Shown here: positions 16,518 to 27,042 of the stretch, in pieces
Layout: every line of letters starts with the position of its first letter
Numbering within the stretch: position 1 is the stretch's first letter
NCBI RefSeq assembly: GCF_030161375.1
Contig: NZ_BSSQ01000016.1
Coordinates: forward strand, 1 to 64,000
DNA length: 64,000 nucleotides
Direction: 5' to 3'
Source of the DNA: Paenibacillus glycanilyticus
Lineage (GTDB): Bacteria; Bacillota; Bacilli; Paenibacillales; Paenibacillaceae
Position numbers and translations under genes: made by a program
The notes under the pieces: model-generated
What the model saw: only the letters and a program-made list of their open reading frames with translations
What the model was told of the DNA's origin: nothing
Databases searched by the model: none

Positions 16518-17891
16518 ATGAGCATGAGTAGCACGGAGCTGATGTTTGATCGGGTGCCGCCGCAGAACCTTGAGGCGGAGCAAGCTGTTATCGGCGCGAT
16601 TCTGCTTCAGTCGGAGGCGCTGATCACCGCAATGGAGCGGCTGCGCAGCGAAGACTTTTATAGCGTTCCTCATCAACATATATACGAAGCAATGGTTGAT
16701 CTCGGCGAGAGCGGGCAGCCGGTCGATCTGATTACGTTGACTGCCCATCTGCAGGACAAGCAATTGATCGAAGAGATCGGCGGCGTGTCGTATCTGGCCA
16801 AGCTGGCAAGCGCCGTTCCAACGGCCGCTAACGTCGATTATTACGCGCAGATCGTAGAAGAGAAGTCGATGCTGCGGCGTTTGATTCGGACAGCGACGAA
16901 CATTGTGTCTGACGGCTATGCCAACGAAGAAGAAGTTAGCGTTCTGCTAAGCGATGCGGAGAAAAAGATCCTCGAAATCTCGAACCGGCGTTCGAGCAGC
17001 GGATTTATCTCGATCCGCGACGTTCTGATGGAAGTGTTCGAGAAGGTAGAGACGCTCTACAATCAGAAAGGCGCGGGCACAACGGGTATTCCTTCCGGAT
17101 TTGTCGACTTGGATAAAATGACGGCCGGCTTCCAGCGAAGCGACTTGATCATCATTGCGGCCCGTCCTTCCGTAGGCAAAACGGCGTTTGCGCTGAACAT
17201 TGCCCAGAACGTTGGCGTCCGCGCCCGCGAGACCGTCGCGATCTTCTCCCTAGAGATGTCCGCGGCGCAGCTTGTTCAGCGTATGGTCTGCGCCGAGTCG
17301 AACGTAGATGCGACCCGGATGCGTACCGGTCAGCTCGAGGGCGACGATTGGGAGAAGCTAACGATGGCGATAGGCGCTTTGGCGGAAGCTAATGTATTTA
17401 TAGACGATACGCCAGGCATTACGGTTGCAGATATCCGCGCGAAATGCCGCCGACTGAAGAAGGAAAAAGGCCTTGGCATGATTCTGATCGACTACCTGCA
17501 GCTCATTCAGGGCCGCGGCAAAGCCGGCGAGAATCGTCAGCAAGAAGTATCCGAGATTTCGCGTACGTTGAAACAGATCGCCCGTGAGCTGGAAGTGCCG
17601 GTTATCGCCCTTTCGCAGCTTAGCCGTGGTGTCGAGCAGCGTCAGGACAAACGTCCGATGATGTCCGACCTTCGGGAATCGGGTTCGATCGAGCAGGATG
17701 CCGACATCGTAGGGTTCCTGTACCGTGACGATTACTACGACAAGGAATCCGAGAAGAAGAACATTATCGAGATCATTCTTGCCAAACAGCGTAACGGCCC
17801 GGTCGGTACGGTCGAGCTTGTTTTTCTGAAGCAATTCAATAAATTCGTAAGCTTAGACAGGACCCACGAGGACCCGTCACAGGCATCATAA
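16518..17891 (+). CDS. dnaB: Replicative DNA helicase
   Basis: Hexameric helicase that unwinds DNA at the fork (called DnaC in Bacillus subtilis). The N-terminal primase-binding domain covers about residues 10-150 (PPQNLEAEQAVIGAILL), then the RecA-like motor with Walker A ARPSVGKTA at 215-223, Walker B ILIDYLQLI, and DLRESGSIEQDADIV near the C-terminus. At 457 residues it is full length. RBS AAAGGGGAG. It lies between rplI and purA as in Bacillus. Confidence 0.97.
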   Translation: MSMSSTELMFDRVPPQNLEAEQAVIGAILLQSEALITAMERLRSEDFYSVPHQHIYEAMVDLGESGQPVDLITLTAHLQDKQLIEEIGGVSYLAKLASAVPTAANVDYYAQIVEEKSMLRRLIRTATNIVSDGYANEEEVSVLLSDAEKKILEISNRRSSSGFISIRDVLMEVFEKVETLYNQKGAGTTGIPSGFVDLDKMTAGFQRSDLIIIAARPSVGKTAFALNIAQNVGVRARETVAIFSLEMSAAQLVQRMVCAESNVDATRMRTGQLEGDDWEKLTMAIGALAEANVFIDDTPGITVADIRAKCRRLKKEKGLGMILIDYLQLIQGRGKAGENRQQEVSEISRTLKQIARELEVPVIALSQLSRGVEQRQDKRPMMSDLRESGSIEQDADIVGFLYRDDYYDKESEKKNIIEIILAKQRNGPVGTVELVFLKQFNKFVSLDRTHEDPSQAS

Positions 17892-17902
17892 GGGTTTATA
17901 TA

Positions 17903-17946
17903 ATATCCGAACAATTGTATGGGCGACTGTGCAATTGTTCGTTTTT
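17903..17946. promoter_or_regulatory. Paired PurBoxes (PurR operator), also the dnaB terminator
   Basis: Bases 17903-17915 read ATATCCGAACAAT, an exact match to the PurR box AWWWCCGAACWWT. On the other strand, 17946-17934 read AAAAACGAACAAT, one mismatch. Two inverted PurBoxes upstream of the promoter are the classic PurR arrangement, so purA should be repressed when PRPP is low. The same bases make a hairpin CGAACAATTG/CAATTGTTCG followed by TTTTTT, a plausible terminator for dnaB. Confidence 0.75.
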
Positions 17947-17949
17947 TGT

Positions 17950-17978
17950 TTGACTTCTCTATACGGGACTGCTACACT
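17950..17978 (+). promoter_or_regulatory. SigA promoter of purA
   Basis: TTGACT and TACACT with an ideal 17-base spacer. It starts four bases after the PurBox pair. The predicted leader is about 105 nt. Confidence 0.75.
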
Positions 17979-18016
17979 GTTATTGCTGTCTTTTACCGAT
18001 CGCCGATCAATTCTGA

Positions 18017-19378
<1,362 letters not shown>

Positions 19379-19393
19379 GACGTGTTTCCATAG

Positions 19394-19434
19394 AAGGATA
19401 GTCTCTTGCAGCGATGCCGGGACTATCCTTTTTT
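19394..19434 (+). terminator. Intrinsic terminator of purA
   Basis: Ten-bp stem GGATAGTCTC/GGGACTATCC (one T-G pair) with a 13-base loop and a run of six T. Confidence 0.88.
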
Positions 19435-19497
19435 GTCGTTTTCATAGTTTGCTCGCCCTATTCTTTGACCATAATGGTAGATAGCAGAAGGAAAGGG

Positions 19498-20220
19498 ATG
19501 AGCTTAATGTATGTAAAAGCAGCCGTATGGATCGCGAAAATCATAGCGGCGGGTATGATCGTCAGCTTTCTCTCCATATGGACAACCGGATATATCGTTA
19601 ATAGTTATGTAGAGACGTTGGTCAAACAGTATAACTTGCCAATTGACGTACAGCCGATGGCTTTGTCCGGCGTTTGGGGCAAACTGTGGGGCGCCGAGCC
19701 GGCCAAGGGCGAGGATACGGAGAAGACGGGCACGGACGACGCCAATGGCGATGACAAAGTGGCTGTGGACGCTTTTGCCGAGCAGCCGTCGAATGCGCCG
19801 CTTACCGATATCGGAATTGGCAGCGGGACGAAGGCAGAGACCGGCACGGATAATGGTACGGGACAGACAGAAGGCCAAACGGACGGCCAAACGAAGGGTC
19901 AAACGGATGGCCAAACGGACGGCCAGTCGCAAGGCAGCGCCCAAACCGATGACGATGACGCTCCTTCTATTGACGGATCGGAAACCGCGATAACAACCGA
20001 GAATCTGAATGATATGAAAGGCCAAATGAGCGAAGCCGATAAGGATCAATTGTTCGGATTATTAATGAGTAAATTGCCGCAGGAGGCTTGGCAAACGATC
20101 TCCGGTTATATGGAAAACGGGCTTACGGATGAGGAAATCACGCAGGTCGAACAGCTGATGGCACAGTATCTCGACCGTGATCAGTATGAACAAATGATGG
20201 CAATTCTGAAAAAATATTAA
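19498..20220 (+). CDS. Single-pass acidic protein with GQT repeats, unknown function
   Basis: Not recognised. A 240-residue protein with one N-terminal membrane segment (about residues 5-30, AAVWIAKIIAAGMIVSFLSIW), an acidic Thr/Asp/Gly-rich linker carrying tandem GQTDG/GQTKG units at about residues 122-148, and a C-terminal helical region (about 170-240) with paired DEEITQVEQLMAQYLD and REQYEQMMAILKKY-like helices. The topology suggests an extracytoplasmic domain on a flexible stalk. Start uncertain: ATG 19498 follows AGAAGG; ATG 19507 is possible. It lies between purA and a wall hydrolase gene. Confidence 0.7.
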   Translation: MSLMYVKAAVWIAKIIAAGMIVSFLSIWTTGYIVNSYVETLVKQYNLPIDVQPMALSGVWGKLWGAEPAKGEDTEKTGTDDANGDDKVAVDAFAEQPSNAPLTDIGIGSGTKAETGTDNGTGQTEGQTDGQTKGQTDGQTDGQSQGSAQTDDDDAPSIDGSETAITTENLNDMKGQMSEADKDQLFGLLMSKLPQEAWQTISGYMENGLTDEEITQVEQLMAQYLDRDQYEQMMAILKKY

Positions 20221-20229
20221 TTTCGACTC

Positions 20230-20258
20230 TTGACAAGAATGGTTGCCGCGTTTATTAA
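20230..20258 (+). promoter_or_regulatory. Putative SigA promoter of the M23 gene
   Basis: TTGACA and TATTAA with a 17-base spacer, about 100 bases before the start. A CCGACA/TGTCGG hairpin and a TATAAT hexamer lie further down the leader, so more than one promoter is possible. Confidence 0.5.
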
Positions 20259-20360
20259 GCGTATGTTAAAGTATTAGGCGGGTGCTCCGACAGGACATTC
20301 GTCTTTTTTTATGTCGGAATCCGTATAATATTGCAAGAAAAGTGCGAAAAGGAGACCATC

Positions 20361-21917
20361 ATGACCGTTTTCAGCCCCAAGGATCGTCTCCGGAAGACTC
20401 TGAAGCTAGCAACTCAGTTCTTTCGGCCTAGTGATCCGCAAGACTCGAAAGGCAAGAAGCAGCCTCCTTCGACAGGAGAACAGCCACATACGCCTATGTG
20501 GAAGAGAAAACCTGTCATGCTTACAGCAGGGGTGCTGGTAGTCCTCGCAGCAGCCGGTATCGGCGGTACCGGATACGTACAAGCGAACACAGTCGATTAT
20601 TACAACGTATATAAAGATGGCAATCTGGTAGGCTCGATCGGCGACAAAGCGGAAGTGGAGCAGCTGATTCAGCAGCAGACCGAAGAAGTAACAAAAGCAA
20701 ACCCGAATCTCACCATGGTGCTGGATAAGGGCGAGATTACGTACAGCGGGGAAAGCGGATTTAAGGCAGAACCTGCATCGGAAGAAACGTTAGCCAAACT
20801 CAAGGGGCTTCTGACTTCGCATGCCGAAGGCGTGGAGCTGGTCATCGACGGCAAGGTAGCCGGTATCGTGAAGGACCAAGAGACGGCGGATGCGATTCTA
20901 AACCGGGTGCAGACCAAATATGCTCCGCAACTGGCCGCGAACAAGAAGAACAACGAAGTAACAACCTTGTCTTACTCCAAGACGGCAGCAACGAAGAAGA
21001 CGACAACTTCGAATAGCGGCAAGAAGCTGACTGGCGTTAAGTTCGTGGAGGAAGTGAAGACAGCGGAAGTTGATGCTGATCCTTCTAAGATCATGGATGC
21101 TAACGAGCTGTACTTGAAGCTTGTGAAAGGCAGCGTTAAACCAACGAAGTATACGGTTCAGAAAGGCGACTGTATCGGTTGTATCGCAACAAAGTTTAAC
21201 ATTTCCGAGCAGGTTATTTACGATAACAACGGCTGGATTGAGCAAGACATGATCAAAGAGGGCGATGTCCTTGATCTGACGGTGCTTCAGCCGGAGCTCA
21301 CGGTTAAGACGGAAGAGCGCCAGACCGAAACGATTTCCTATGATGCTCCTACTGAAATCCGGCATAGCGATTCGATGAAGCTTGGCGAGTCGAAGGTGCT
21401 GGTAGAAGGCAAGAGCGGCAAGAAGACTCTTACATACCGGGTTGTGAAGCAGAACGGTAAAGTGGTTACGGAAGAGCTTGTTGATAGTCAGGTTGCGGTG
21501 AAACCAACCGCTGAAGTCGTAGTAAGAGGAACAAAAGTCATTCTTGGCGAAGGCACGGGCCATTTCTCGTCGCCGGTATCCGGCTGGTCGCTGTCGAGCA
21601 AATTCGGCCAACGTTGGGGACGGATGCATAAAGGCATCGATATGACGGGCGGCAGCACGATTATGGCACCCGACAACGGCGTCGTTGAATTTGTTGGACA
21701 GAAGACGGGTTACGGCAACTGTATTATCGTAAATCACAAGAATGGCTACAAGACATTATACGGCCATCTAAGATCGATTAGCGTGAAGAAAGGCCAGATT
21801 GTCGAAAAAGGAGACAAGCTGGGCATTATGGGCAGCACCGGCGAATCGACCGGCGTCCATTTGCATTTTGAAATTACGAAAAACGGCGTGCTTCAAAATC
21901 CGTTAAAGTACTTATAA
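20361..21917 (+). CDS. M23 cell-wall endopeptidase with LysM and G5 domains
   Basis: Membrane-anchored or exported peptidoglycan hydrolase. Residues 52-77 are a membrane segment (VMLTAGVLVVLAAAGIGGTG). About 265-312 is a LysM domain (YTVQKGDCIGCIATKFNISE), which binds glycan strands; about 315-390 is a G5 domain; about 405-518 is an M23 (LytM) peptidase with MHKGIDM and VHLHFEI supplying the zinc ligands. 518 residues. ATG 20361 follows AAAAGGAG. It precedes walRK, whose regulon in relatives includes wall hydrolases, but I found no WalR box upstream. Confidence 0.9.
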   Translation: MTVFSPKDRLRKTLKLATQFFRPSDPQDSKGKKQPPSTGEQPHTPMWKRKPVMLTAGVLVVLAAAGIGGTGYVQANTVDYYNVYKDGNLVGSIGDKAEVEQLIQQQTEEVTKANPNLTMVLDKGEITYSGESGFKAEPASEETLAKLKGLLTSHAEGVELVIDGKVAGIVKDQETADAILNRVQTKYAPQLAANKKNNEVTTLSYSKTAATKKTTTSNSGKKLTGVKFVEEVKTAEVDADPSKIMDANELYLKLVKGSVKPTKYTVQKGDCIGCIATKFNISEQVIYDNNGWIEQDMIKEGDVLDLTVLQPELTVKTEERQTETISYDAPTEIRHSDSMKLGESKVLVEGKSGKKTLTYRVVKQNGKVVTEELVDSQVAVKPTAEVVVRGTKVILGEGTGHFSSPVSGWSLSSKFGQRWGRMHKGIDMTGGSTIMAPDNGVVEFVGQKTGYGNCIIVNHKNGYKTLYGHLRSISVKKGQIVEKGDKLGIMGSTGESTGVHLHFEITKNGVLQNPLKYL

Positions 21918-21933
21918 TTTAACTTATACCCAC

Positions 21934-21968
21934 AAGAGGCGGTCCATTAACGGACCGCCTCTTTTTTT
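21934..21968 (+). terminator. Intrinsic terminator after the M23 gene
   Basis: GAGGCGGTCC/GGACCGCCTC stem with an ATTAAC loop and a run of seven T. Confidence 0.93.
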
Positions 21969-22032
21969 CTAATAATGAGTTTTATTGGAGACTGCCTGAA
22001 CGAACTTTAATTGGGAACTTGACGACTCACTA

Positions 22033-22041
22033 TGTTAAAAT
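22033..22041 (+). promoter_or_regulatory. Possible extended -10 promoter of the wal operon
   Basis: TGT-TAAAAT, 41 bases before walR. No convincing -35 at the right distance (a TTGACG lies too close, 11 bases). Confidence 0.35.
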
Positions 22042-22081
22042 AAAAGAGTGAAAATAGGACGAGTGACAGGCGGGTGTGACG

Positions 22082-22846
22082 ATGCACGGCAAAATTTTAG
22101 TGGTCGACGATGAACAGCCCATTGCAGATATATTGAAATTCAACCTCGAAAAAGAAGGGCATCAGGTAATCTGTGCGTTTGACGGCGGCGAGGCGGTTCG
22201 TCTTGCGTTCGAAGAGCAGCCGGATCTTATCTTGCTTGATTTGATGCTGCCGGTAAAAGACGGCATGGACGTATGCCGCGAAGTGCGGACACGCCTGCAG
22301 ATGCCGATCATTATGCTGACGGCAAAAGATACGGAAATCGATAAAGTGCTGGGACTTGAGCTTGGCGCAGACGATTATGTGACCAAGCCGTTCAGCACGC
22401 GCGAGCTGCTCGCCCGGGTGAAAGCCCATTTGCGGCGGCAGCAAAAAACAACCGAAGCCACTGCTTCTTCGGCCGAAAGCGCAAACGGCGGCGATGGCGG
22501 CCAGCATGCGGGCGAGAAGCAAGGGCTTAAACTATTCAACCTGTTTATTGATACCGATATGTATGTCGTCTATAAGGATGACGAGCCGCTTGATCTGACG
22601 CACCGGGAGTACGAGCTGGTGTATTACATGGCGCGCAACAGCGGCAAAGTAATGACCCGCGAGCATTTGCTGCAAGCCGTGTGGGGCTTTGAATATTTCG
22701 GCGACGTACGCACGGTGGATGTGACGATTCGCCGGCTTCGCGAGAAGATTGAAGATGATCCAAGCCGTCCGGAATATATTATGACCCGCCGCGGCCTTGG
22801 TTATATGATGCGCAATCCGAAGTCCGGAGGGCTTGGCTACGCATGA
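22082..22846 (+). CDS. walR: Response regulator WalR
   Basis: OmpR-type response regulator (YycF) of the essential WalRK cell-wall system. Receiver domain residues 1-120 with acceptor D53 in [12 protein letters not shown] and K in [14 protein letters not shown]; winged-helix DNA-binding domain about 155-250 ([30 protein letters not shown]). The linker (about 122-152) is longer than usual and Ala/Ser/Gly-rich. ATG 22082 gives the family start ([11 protein letters not shown]); GTG 22076 is possible. It overlaps walK by 4 bp. Confidence 0.96.
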   Translation: MHGKILVVDDEQPIADILKFNLEKEGHQVICAFDGGEAVRLAFEEQPDLILLDLMLPVKDGMDVCREVRTRLQMPIIMLTAKDTEIDKVLGLELGADDYVTKPFSTRELLARVKAHLRRQQKTTEATASSAESANGGDGGQHAGEKQGLKLFNLFIDTDMYVVYKDDEPLDLTHREYELVYYMARNSGKVMTREHLLQAVWGFEYFGDVRTVDVTIRRLREKIEDDPSRPEYIMTRRGLGYMMRNPKSGGLGYA

Positions 22847-24693
22847 GCGGGCGGCGGTTTTTTCGCACCATTCAAGTCAAGTTAGTTATTATCTATCTTC
22901 TGCTCATTCTTGTTGCGATGCAGCTCATCGGCGTTTATTTCATCAGTACGGTGAAAGCGTCGCTGACCGATAACTTCACAACAAATTTGAAAGAGCAGGC
23001 GGATATTTTGTCCAAGCTGGCGGCGAAGGAGCTTTCCGAGAAACCGAATAGCGATAGTGAAACCGATACGAACAGCACCGAGGATTTAAGTTTGGTCGTC
23101 CGCAATTTGTTCAGCATCAGCGGCACCGAGGTACAGGTGCTTGACGGCAACGGACGCGTTGTGGCCACCTCGCTGCAGGTGCCGGAGTCGTACATCGGGA
23201 AGAAAAACACGTCGCTGGCGGTCAGCCGCGCGTTAACCGGCATATCGGATAACGAAGAAGAGATTATCGACGAGAACGGCATCCGGAAAAAGGTCATCGC
23301 CTTGCCCGTGACGTACAACGATAACGATAAAGTTGTTGGCGCGGTCTACATGGTGGCATCCATGGACAACCTGTACGACACGGTCAACAGGGTGAACCAG
23401 ATCTTTTTCTCCGGGACCATTATAGCGCTTGGCCTCACCGGCATACTTGGCATTTTGCTTGCCCATACGATTACGAGTCCGATTCAAGGGCTGACCAGGC
23501 AGGCGGCGGCCGTGGCGGACGGGAAATTCGATCTGCAGGTGCCGGTGCTTGGCGATGACGAGATCGGACGGCTAAGTCTTGCCTTTAACGATATGACGAT
23601 TCGGCTGAAGGAGGCGCTTTCGGTCAACGAAGAGGAGAACGAGAAGCTCGCCTCCATTCTGTCGAATATGAGCGACGGCGTTATTGCGGCCGATGAGAAC
23701 GGCAAGGTGATTGTCTGGAACCGCCGCTCGCAGGAGATGCTGGATGTCCGCACCTGCGAAGGATGCAATCTGCCCGACCTGCTAGGCATGCCGGAGCAGA
23801 AATTCCAGGAGCTGCAGATGGGAAGAGAGCAGACCGTTATATTGTCCCGAGGGGATGACGAGGACGCCGGAAGCGATGATGCCGAAGGGGTTCTTCGCGT
23901 GACGTTTACGCCCATTCACCGTCGTGATAAAGGGATTACCGGCACGATTGCCGTCCTTCAGGATGTAACCGAGCAAGAAAAGCTGGAGCAGTCGCGCCGC
24001 CAGTTCGTGGCGAACGTCTCCCACGAGCTGCGCACGCCGCTCACCACCATCAAGAGTTATGCGGAGGCGTTAAATGACGGCGCTCTGGATGAGCGGGAGT
24101 TATCGGAACGGTTCGTTGGCGTTATTCGCAACGAGACGGAGCGGATGATCCGCCTGGTTACCGATCTGCTGCATCTGTCCCGTCTCGATTCGAATCAGGC
24201 GCCCTTGCGGCGGCGGAAAACCAACGTCCATGAAATGCTGGACGAAGTGGCCGACCGCTTCTCCTTCCAGCTGCGCCAGAAGTCGATTCGGGCGGCGATT
24301 GTCGTTGACCGCGATTTGAAGTCGGCGTGGCTAGACCGTGACCAAATTGATCAGGTGCTTGATAACTTAATCTCCAATGCGATCAAATATACGCTTGAGA
24401 GCGGGTCAATCGAGCTTAGCGCCCACAAGCAGGATACCGCAACAATCGCGATTAGCGTGAAGGATACCGGGATCGGTATTCCGAAAAAAGATTTATCGCG
24501 TATTTTTGACCGTTTCTACCGGGTGGACAAGGCCCGCTCGCGCAACATGGGCGGCACTGGCCTTGGTTTATCCATTGCCCGGGAAATCGTAAAAGCGCAT
24601 GGCGGCACGGTTTCTTTGAAGTCGGAGCTGAATGTGGGCACGACCGTGACGTTCACGTTGCCGGCACTGCAAGGGGAAGGTGAGACGGCATGA
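22843..24693 (+). CDS. walK: Sensor histidine kinase WalK
   Basis: Membrane kinase (YycG) that senses wall state at the septum and phosphorylates WalR. Order: membrane helix 12-35, extracellular PAS-like domain about 36-185, helix 187-208, HAMP about 210-262, intracellular PAS about 265-375, HisKA with [16 protein letters not shown] (H394), then HATPase with [18 protein letters not shown]. 616 residues, full length. A CxxC pair (C305, C308) sits in the PAS domain. Translationally coupled to walR and walH. Confidence 0.96.
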   Translation: MSGRRFFRTIQVKLVIIYLLLILVAMQLIGVYFISTVKASLTDNFTTNLKEQADILSKLAAKELSEKPNSDSETDTNSTEDLSLVVRNLFSISGTEVQVLDGNGRVVATSLQVPESYIGKKNTSLAVSRALTGISDNEEEIIDENGIRKKVIALPVTYNDNDKVVGAVYMVASMDNLYDTVNRVNQIFFSGTIIALGLTGILGILLAHTITSPIQGLTRQAAAVADGKFDLQVPVLGDDEIGRLSLAFNDMTIRLKEALSVNEEENEKLASILSNMSDGVIAADENGKVIVWNRRSQEMLDVRTCEGCNLPDLLGMPEQKFQELQMGREQTVILSRGDDEDAGSDDAEGVLRVTFTPIHRRDKGITGTIAVLQDVTEQEKLEQSRRQFVANVSHELRTPLTTIKSYAEALNDGALDERELSERFVGVIRNETERMIRLVTDLLHLSRLDSNQAPLRRRKTNVHEMLDEVADRFSFQLRQKSIRAAIVVDRDLKSAWLDRDQIDQVLDNLISNAIKYTLESGSIELSAHKQDTATIAISVKDTGIGIPKKDLSRIFDRFYRVDKARSRNMGGTGLGLSIAREIVKAHGGTVSLKSELNVGTTVTFTLPALQGEGETA

Positions 24694-26165
24694 TGGAGAA
24701 AGCAAAAACGCTCCTGCTTGTTATGCTCGTTGCATTAAGTTTGATTCAATCCTACTTCCTCGCGTATAGCATGCCGGGCATCGGCGCAACGGTTAAGACC
24801 GATCAGGATTTATATAACGCCGATCCGCTAGGCAAAGAGTCGAGCGTGGAGAACGTGATTTTTCCGGAGGAGATTGTGCTCCACTTCGGCGATAACGAGC
24901 ATACCGTGCTGTACCCGGGCACAACGTTCTACAATATGATTCTGAAAGACCGGATCCAGGGCCGCGAATTTAAAGGTTTCCAGCGCAATCCGGCTAATGT
25001 GCTGAACTGGGACGAGGTACGGAAGAACGATATCGGCGTGGAGCTGCGCTTCCAGAACGGCATTCCGGTAGAGCTGCTTAAGAAGCTGCTCAAGGTACAA
25101 GGAGATTTGCTGTTCCTGGGCGAAATGATCGACCGGATCTGGATTTTCAAGGCGAAAGATTCGGAGGAAGTACGGACGTTCTTCTTCAGTAGCGACGGCC
25201 AGAAGGTATATGAATCAACGCAGGCCGACCTCACGGTCCGGGACGTTCAGGACTATGTCGGCTTTGGCGAATACCAGCCGAAATACCAGATGACCTCCGA
25301 TGGCATCTATTTGCCGAAGCAGCCGATTCAGTCGGTAGAGATGGTATATCCTTACGAGACCTACTCATCGGAAGTTATGCAGCAGAATTTATTAGGTGAT
25401 CCGTCGGCTACAAAGGCTTTGTATGACCGAAGCGGCTCGCAGATTTATACGGACGGCAAACGGGGACTACAGATTGAGCAGAAGGGCATGTGGATGATCT
25501 TCACGAACCCGGCCGCATCGCAAAGCGAAGAAAATCTGCTTAGCGAGAATGTGTTCTCTTCGATTGAATTTATTAACCAGCATGGCGGATGGGATGGCGT
25601 ACACCGTTTCATTAATCCGGGGATGAACCAGGATGGGAAAACCGGCAAATATGCGGAGTTCCAACAGTACGTAGATAACTATCCGGTCATTGAAACAAAA
25701 GGATTCGAATACGGCAACATACGGCTCACGCTGCAGCAAGGCGTCGTGACGGAATACAGCCGTTCGCTCATTACGCTTGCCGACCGATCGAAGGTAAGAG
25801 AAGCGAGATGGCTGCCCGGAGGAGCCCAGCTGCGAACCGCGCTGGATCATTATGACCGGCGTTCCGAGGTTGTCCGGCTGTTCCCGGCGCTGAAGGCACA
25901 GCCTCTCGACAATAATGAGCTCAAATTTATTCCGGTTTGGGCGGTACAGCTTGAGGACGGTACGCAGGAGGCGCTAGTTGAGGCTTATCCGGCCGGCTTT
26001 GTGCCGCAGGAAATGAAAAATCTATCAAGCATGGGACAAGGCTCGAATAAAGAAACAAACGGCAATAATCAGAATGGGCAAGAGACGGCCTCTAAGGACG
26101 GCAACAGCCTATTCGATGATTCGGAACCTTTGCAGCATTCGATAGCGCCTGATAGCCAGGAGTAG
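24690..26165 (+). CDS. walH: WalRK regulatory protein WalH
   Basis: YycH family protein that contacts WalK in the membrane and modulates it. One N-terminal membrane helix (about residues 5-28, LLLVMLVALSLIQSYFLAY) and a large extracytoplasmic part. The C-terminal ~45 residues are a Ser/Asn/Gln-rich tail (after about 447) with no known fold. 491 residues, somewhat longer than Bacillus YycH. The start overlaps the walK stop by 4 bp. Confidence 0.92.
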   Translation: MMEKAKTLLLVMLVALSLIQSYFLAYSMPGIGATVKTDQDLYNADPLGKESSVENVIFPEEIVLHFGDNEHTVLYPGTTFYNMILKDRIQGREFKGFQRNPANVLNWDEVRKNDIGVELRFQNGIPVELLKKLLKVQGDLLFLGEMIDRIWIFKAKDSEEVRTFFFSSDGQKVYESTQADLTVRDVQDYVGFGEYQPKYQMTSDGIYLPKQPIQSVEMVYPYETYSSEVMQQNLLGDPSATKALYDRSGSQIYTDGKRGLQIEQKGMWMIFTNPAASQSEENLLSENVFSSIEFINQHGGWDGVHRFINPGMNQDGKTGKYAEFQQYVDNYPVIETKGFEYGNIRLTLQQGVVTEYSRSLITLADRSKVREARWLPGGAQLRTALDHYDRRSEVVRLFPALKAQPLDNNELKFIPVWAVQLEDGTQEALVEAYPAGFVPQEMKNLSSMGQGSNKETNGNNQNGQETASKDGNSLFDDSEPLQHSIAPDSQE

Positions 26166-26202
26166 GAACAAATAAACCAAATCGATTGGAGGGAGCGAAC
26201 AG

Positions 26203-26958
26203 GTGGATTGGGGCAGGGCCAAAAGCGTGCTTATTATGTCCTTCTTGCTGCTTAACGTATTGCTCGGCTATCAGGTATGGTCGAATATCGGCGAGCAGCT
26301 GGATGCCAATAAGAATACGGCGGAGCTTCCAAGCGAGACTTACGCCTATATGAAGCAGAAGGGGATTGAACTGTCTGCCAATCTGCCTGTCGTAACCCCT
26401 AAGCTGCGGGATTTAACCTACATGCTGCGCAGCGGCAACATGGAGGAACTGCCGGAGACGAAGCTTGAGACGCCGGTTGACAGCCGTATTATTTTCTCCG
26501 AGAAGGATCTCCTAAAGACGCTCGGTAGCCAGATTAGCGATCTTGATAAATATAAGTTTGACCCGGCTATGACGCGGGACGGCGTGTTTGTATTGTACCG
26601 TGTGGCGGATAACCGCCCAATGTTCGACATTAAGCTGGAGCTGTATTACAGCAATCAGAAAATTACCGGCTTTCGTCAGGTGCGCGTTGATCTGACGGGT
26701 ACGGGCGAAGCCAAGCTTCAGACCGTATTGCCTGCCTCCAAGGCTATGGCGCCGTTCATCGAGCGGAATCTGCCGGACGGGGCTGTTATAACGGATATTC
26801 AGCTAGGTTACCACGGTCAGATGTTTGATACGGAGACGCAGGTAGCGGCTCCGTATTACCGGGTGCTGCTGGAGGACGGGAATGAGTATTACATCCATGC
26901 GATTAACGGGGAAGTCGCACAGGTGAAGGAAGAAGTACCGATTGACCGCATACGGTAG
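26203..26958 (+). CDS. walI: WalRK regulatory protein WalI
   Basis: YycI family protein, partner of WalH in controlling WalK. DWGRAKSVLIMSFLLLNVLLGYQVW at the start is the conserved N-terminal membrane segment, followed by an extracytoplasmic domain. 251 residues. The start is GTG with GGAGGGAG upstream, 37 bp after walH. Confidence 0.92.
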   Translation: MDWGRAKSVLIMSFLLLNVLLGYQVWSNIGEQLDANKNTAELPSETYAYMKQKGIELSANLPVVTPKLRDLTYMLRSGNMEELPETKLETPVDSRIIFSEKDLLKTLGSQISDLDKYKFDPAMTRDGVFVLYRVADNRPMFDIKLELYYSNQKITGFRQVRVDLTGTGEAKLQTVLPASKAMAPFIERNLPDGAVITDIQLGYHGQMFDTETQVAAPYYRVLLEDGNEYYIHAINGEVAQVKEEVPIDRIR

Positions 26959-27042
26959 CTAGGGTAACTTACAGGCAATCGGATGCGGATGATAGAAAGC
27001 TTTTTGTGTCATGGGAGCAGGGGAAAGGACAGAAATAGAGCG

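Noticed and set aside
19861-19940. Repetitive 12-base units as a possible CRISPR or tandem-repeat locus
   Set aside because: They encode the in-frame GQTDG linker of a protein; no spacers and no cas genes.
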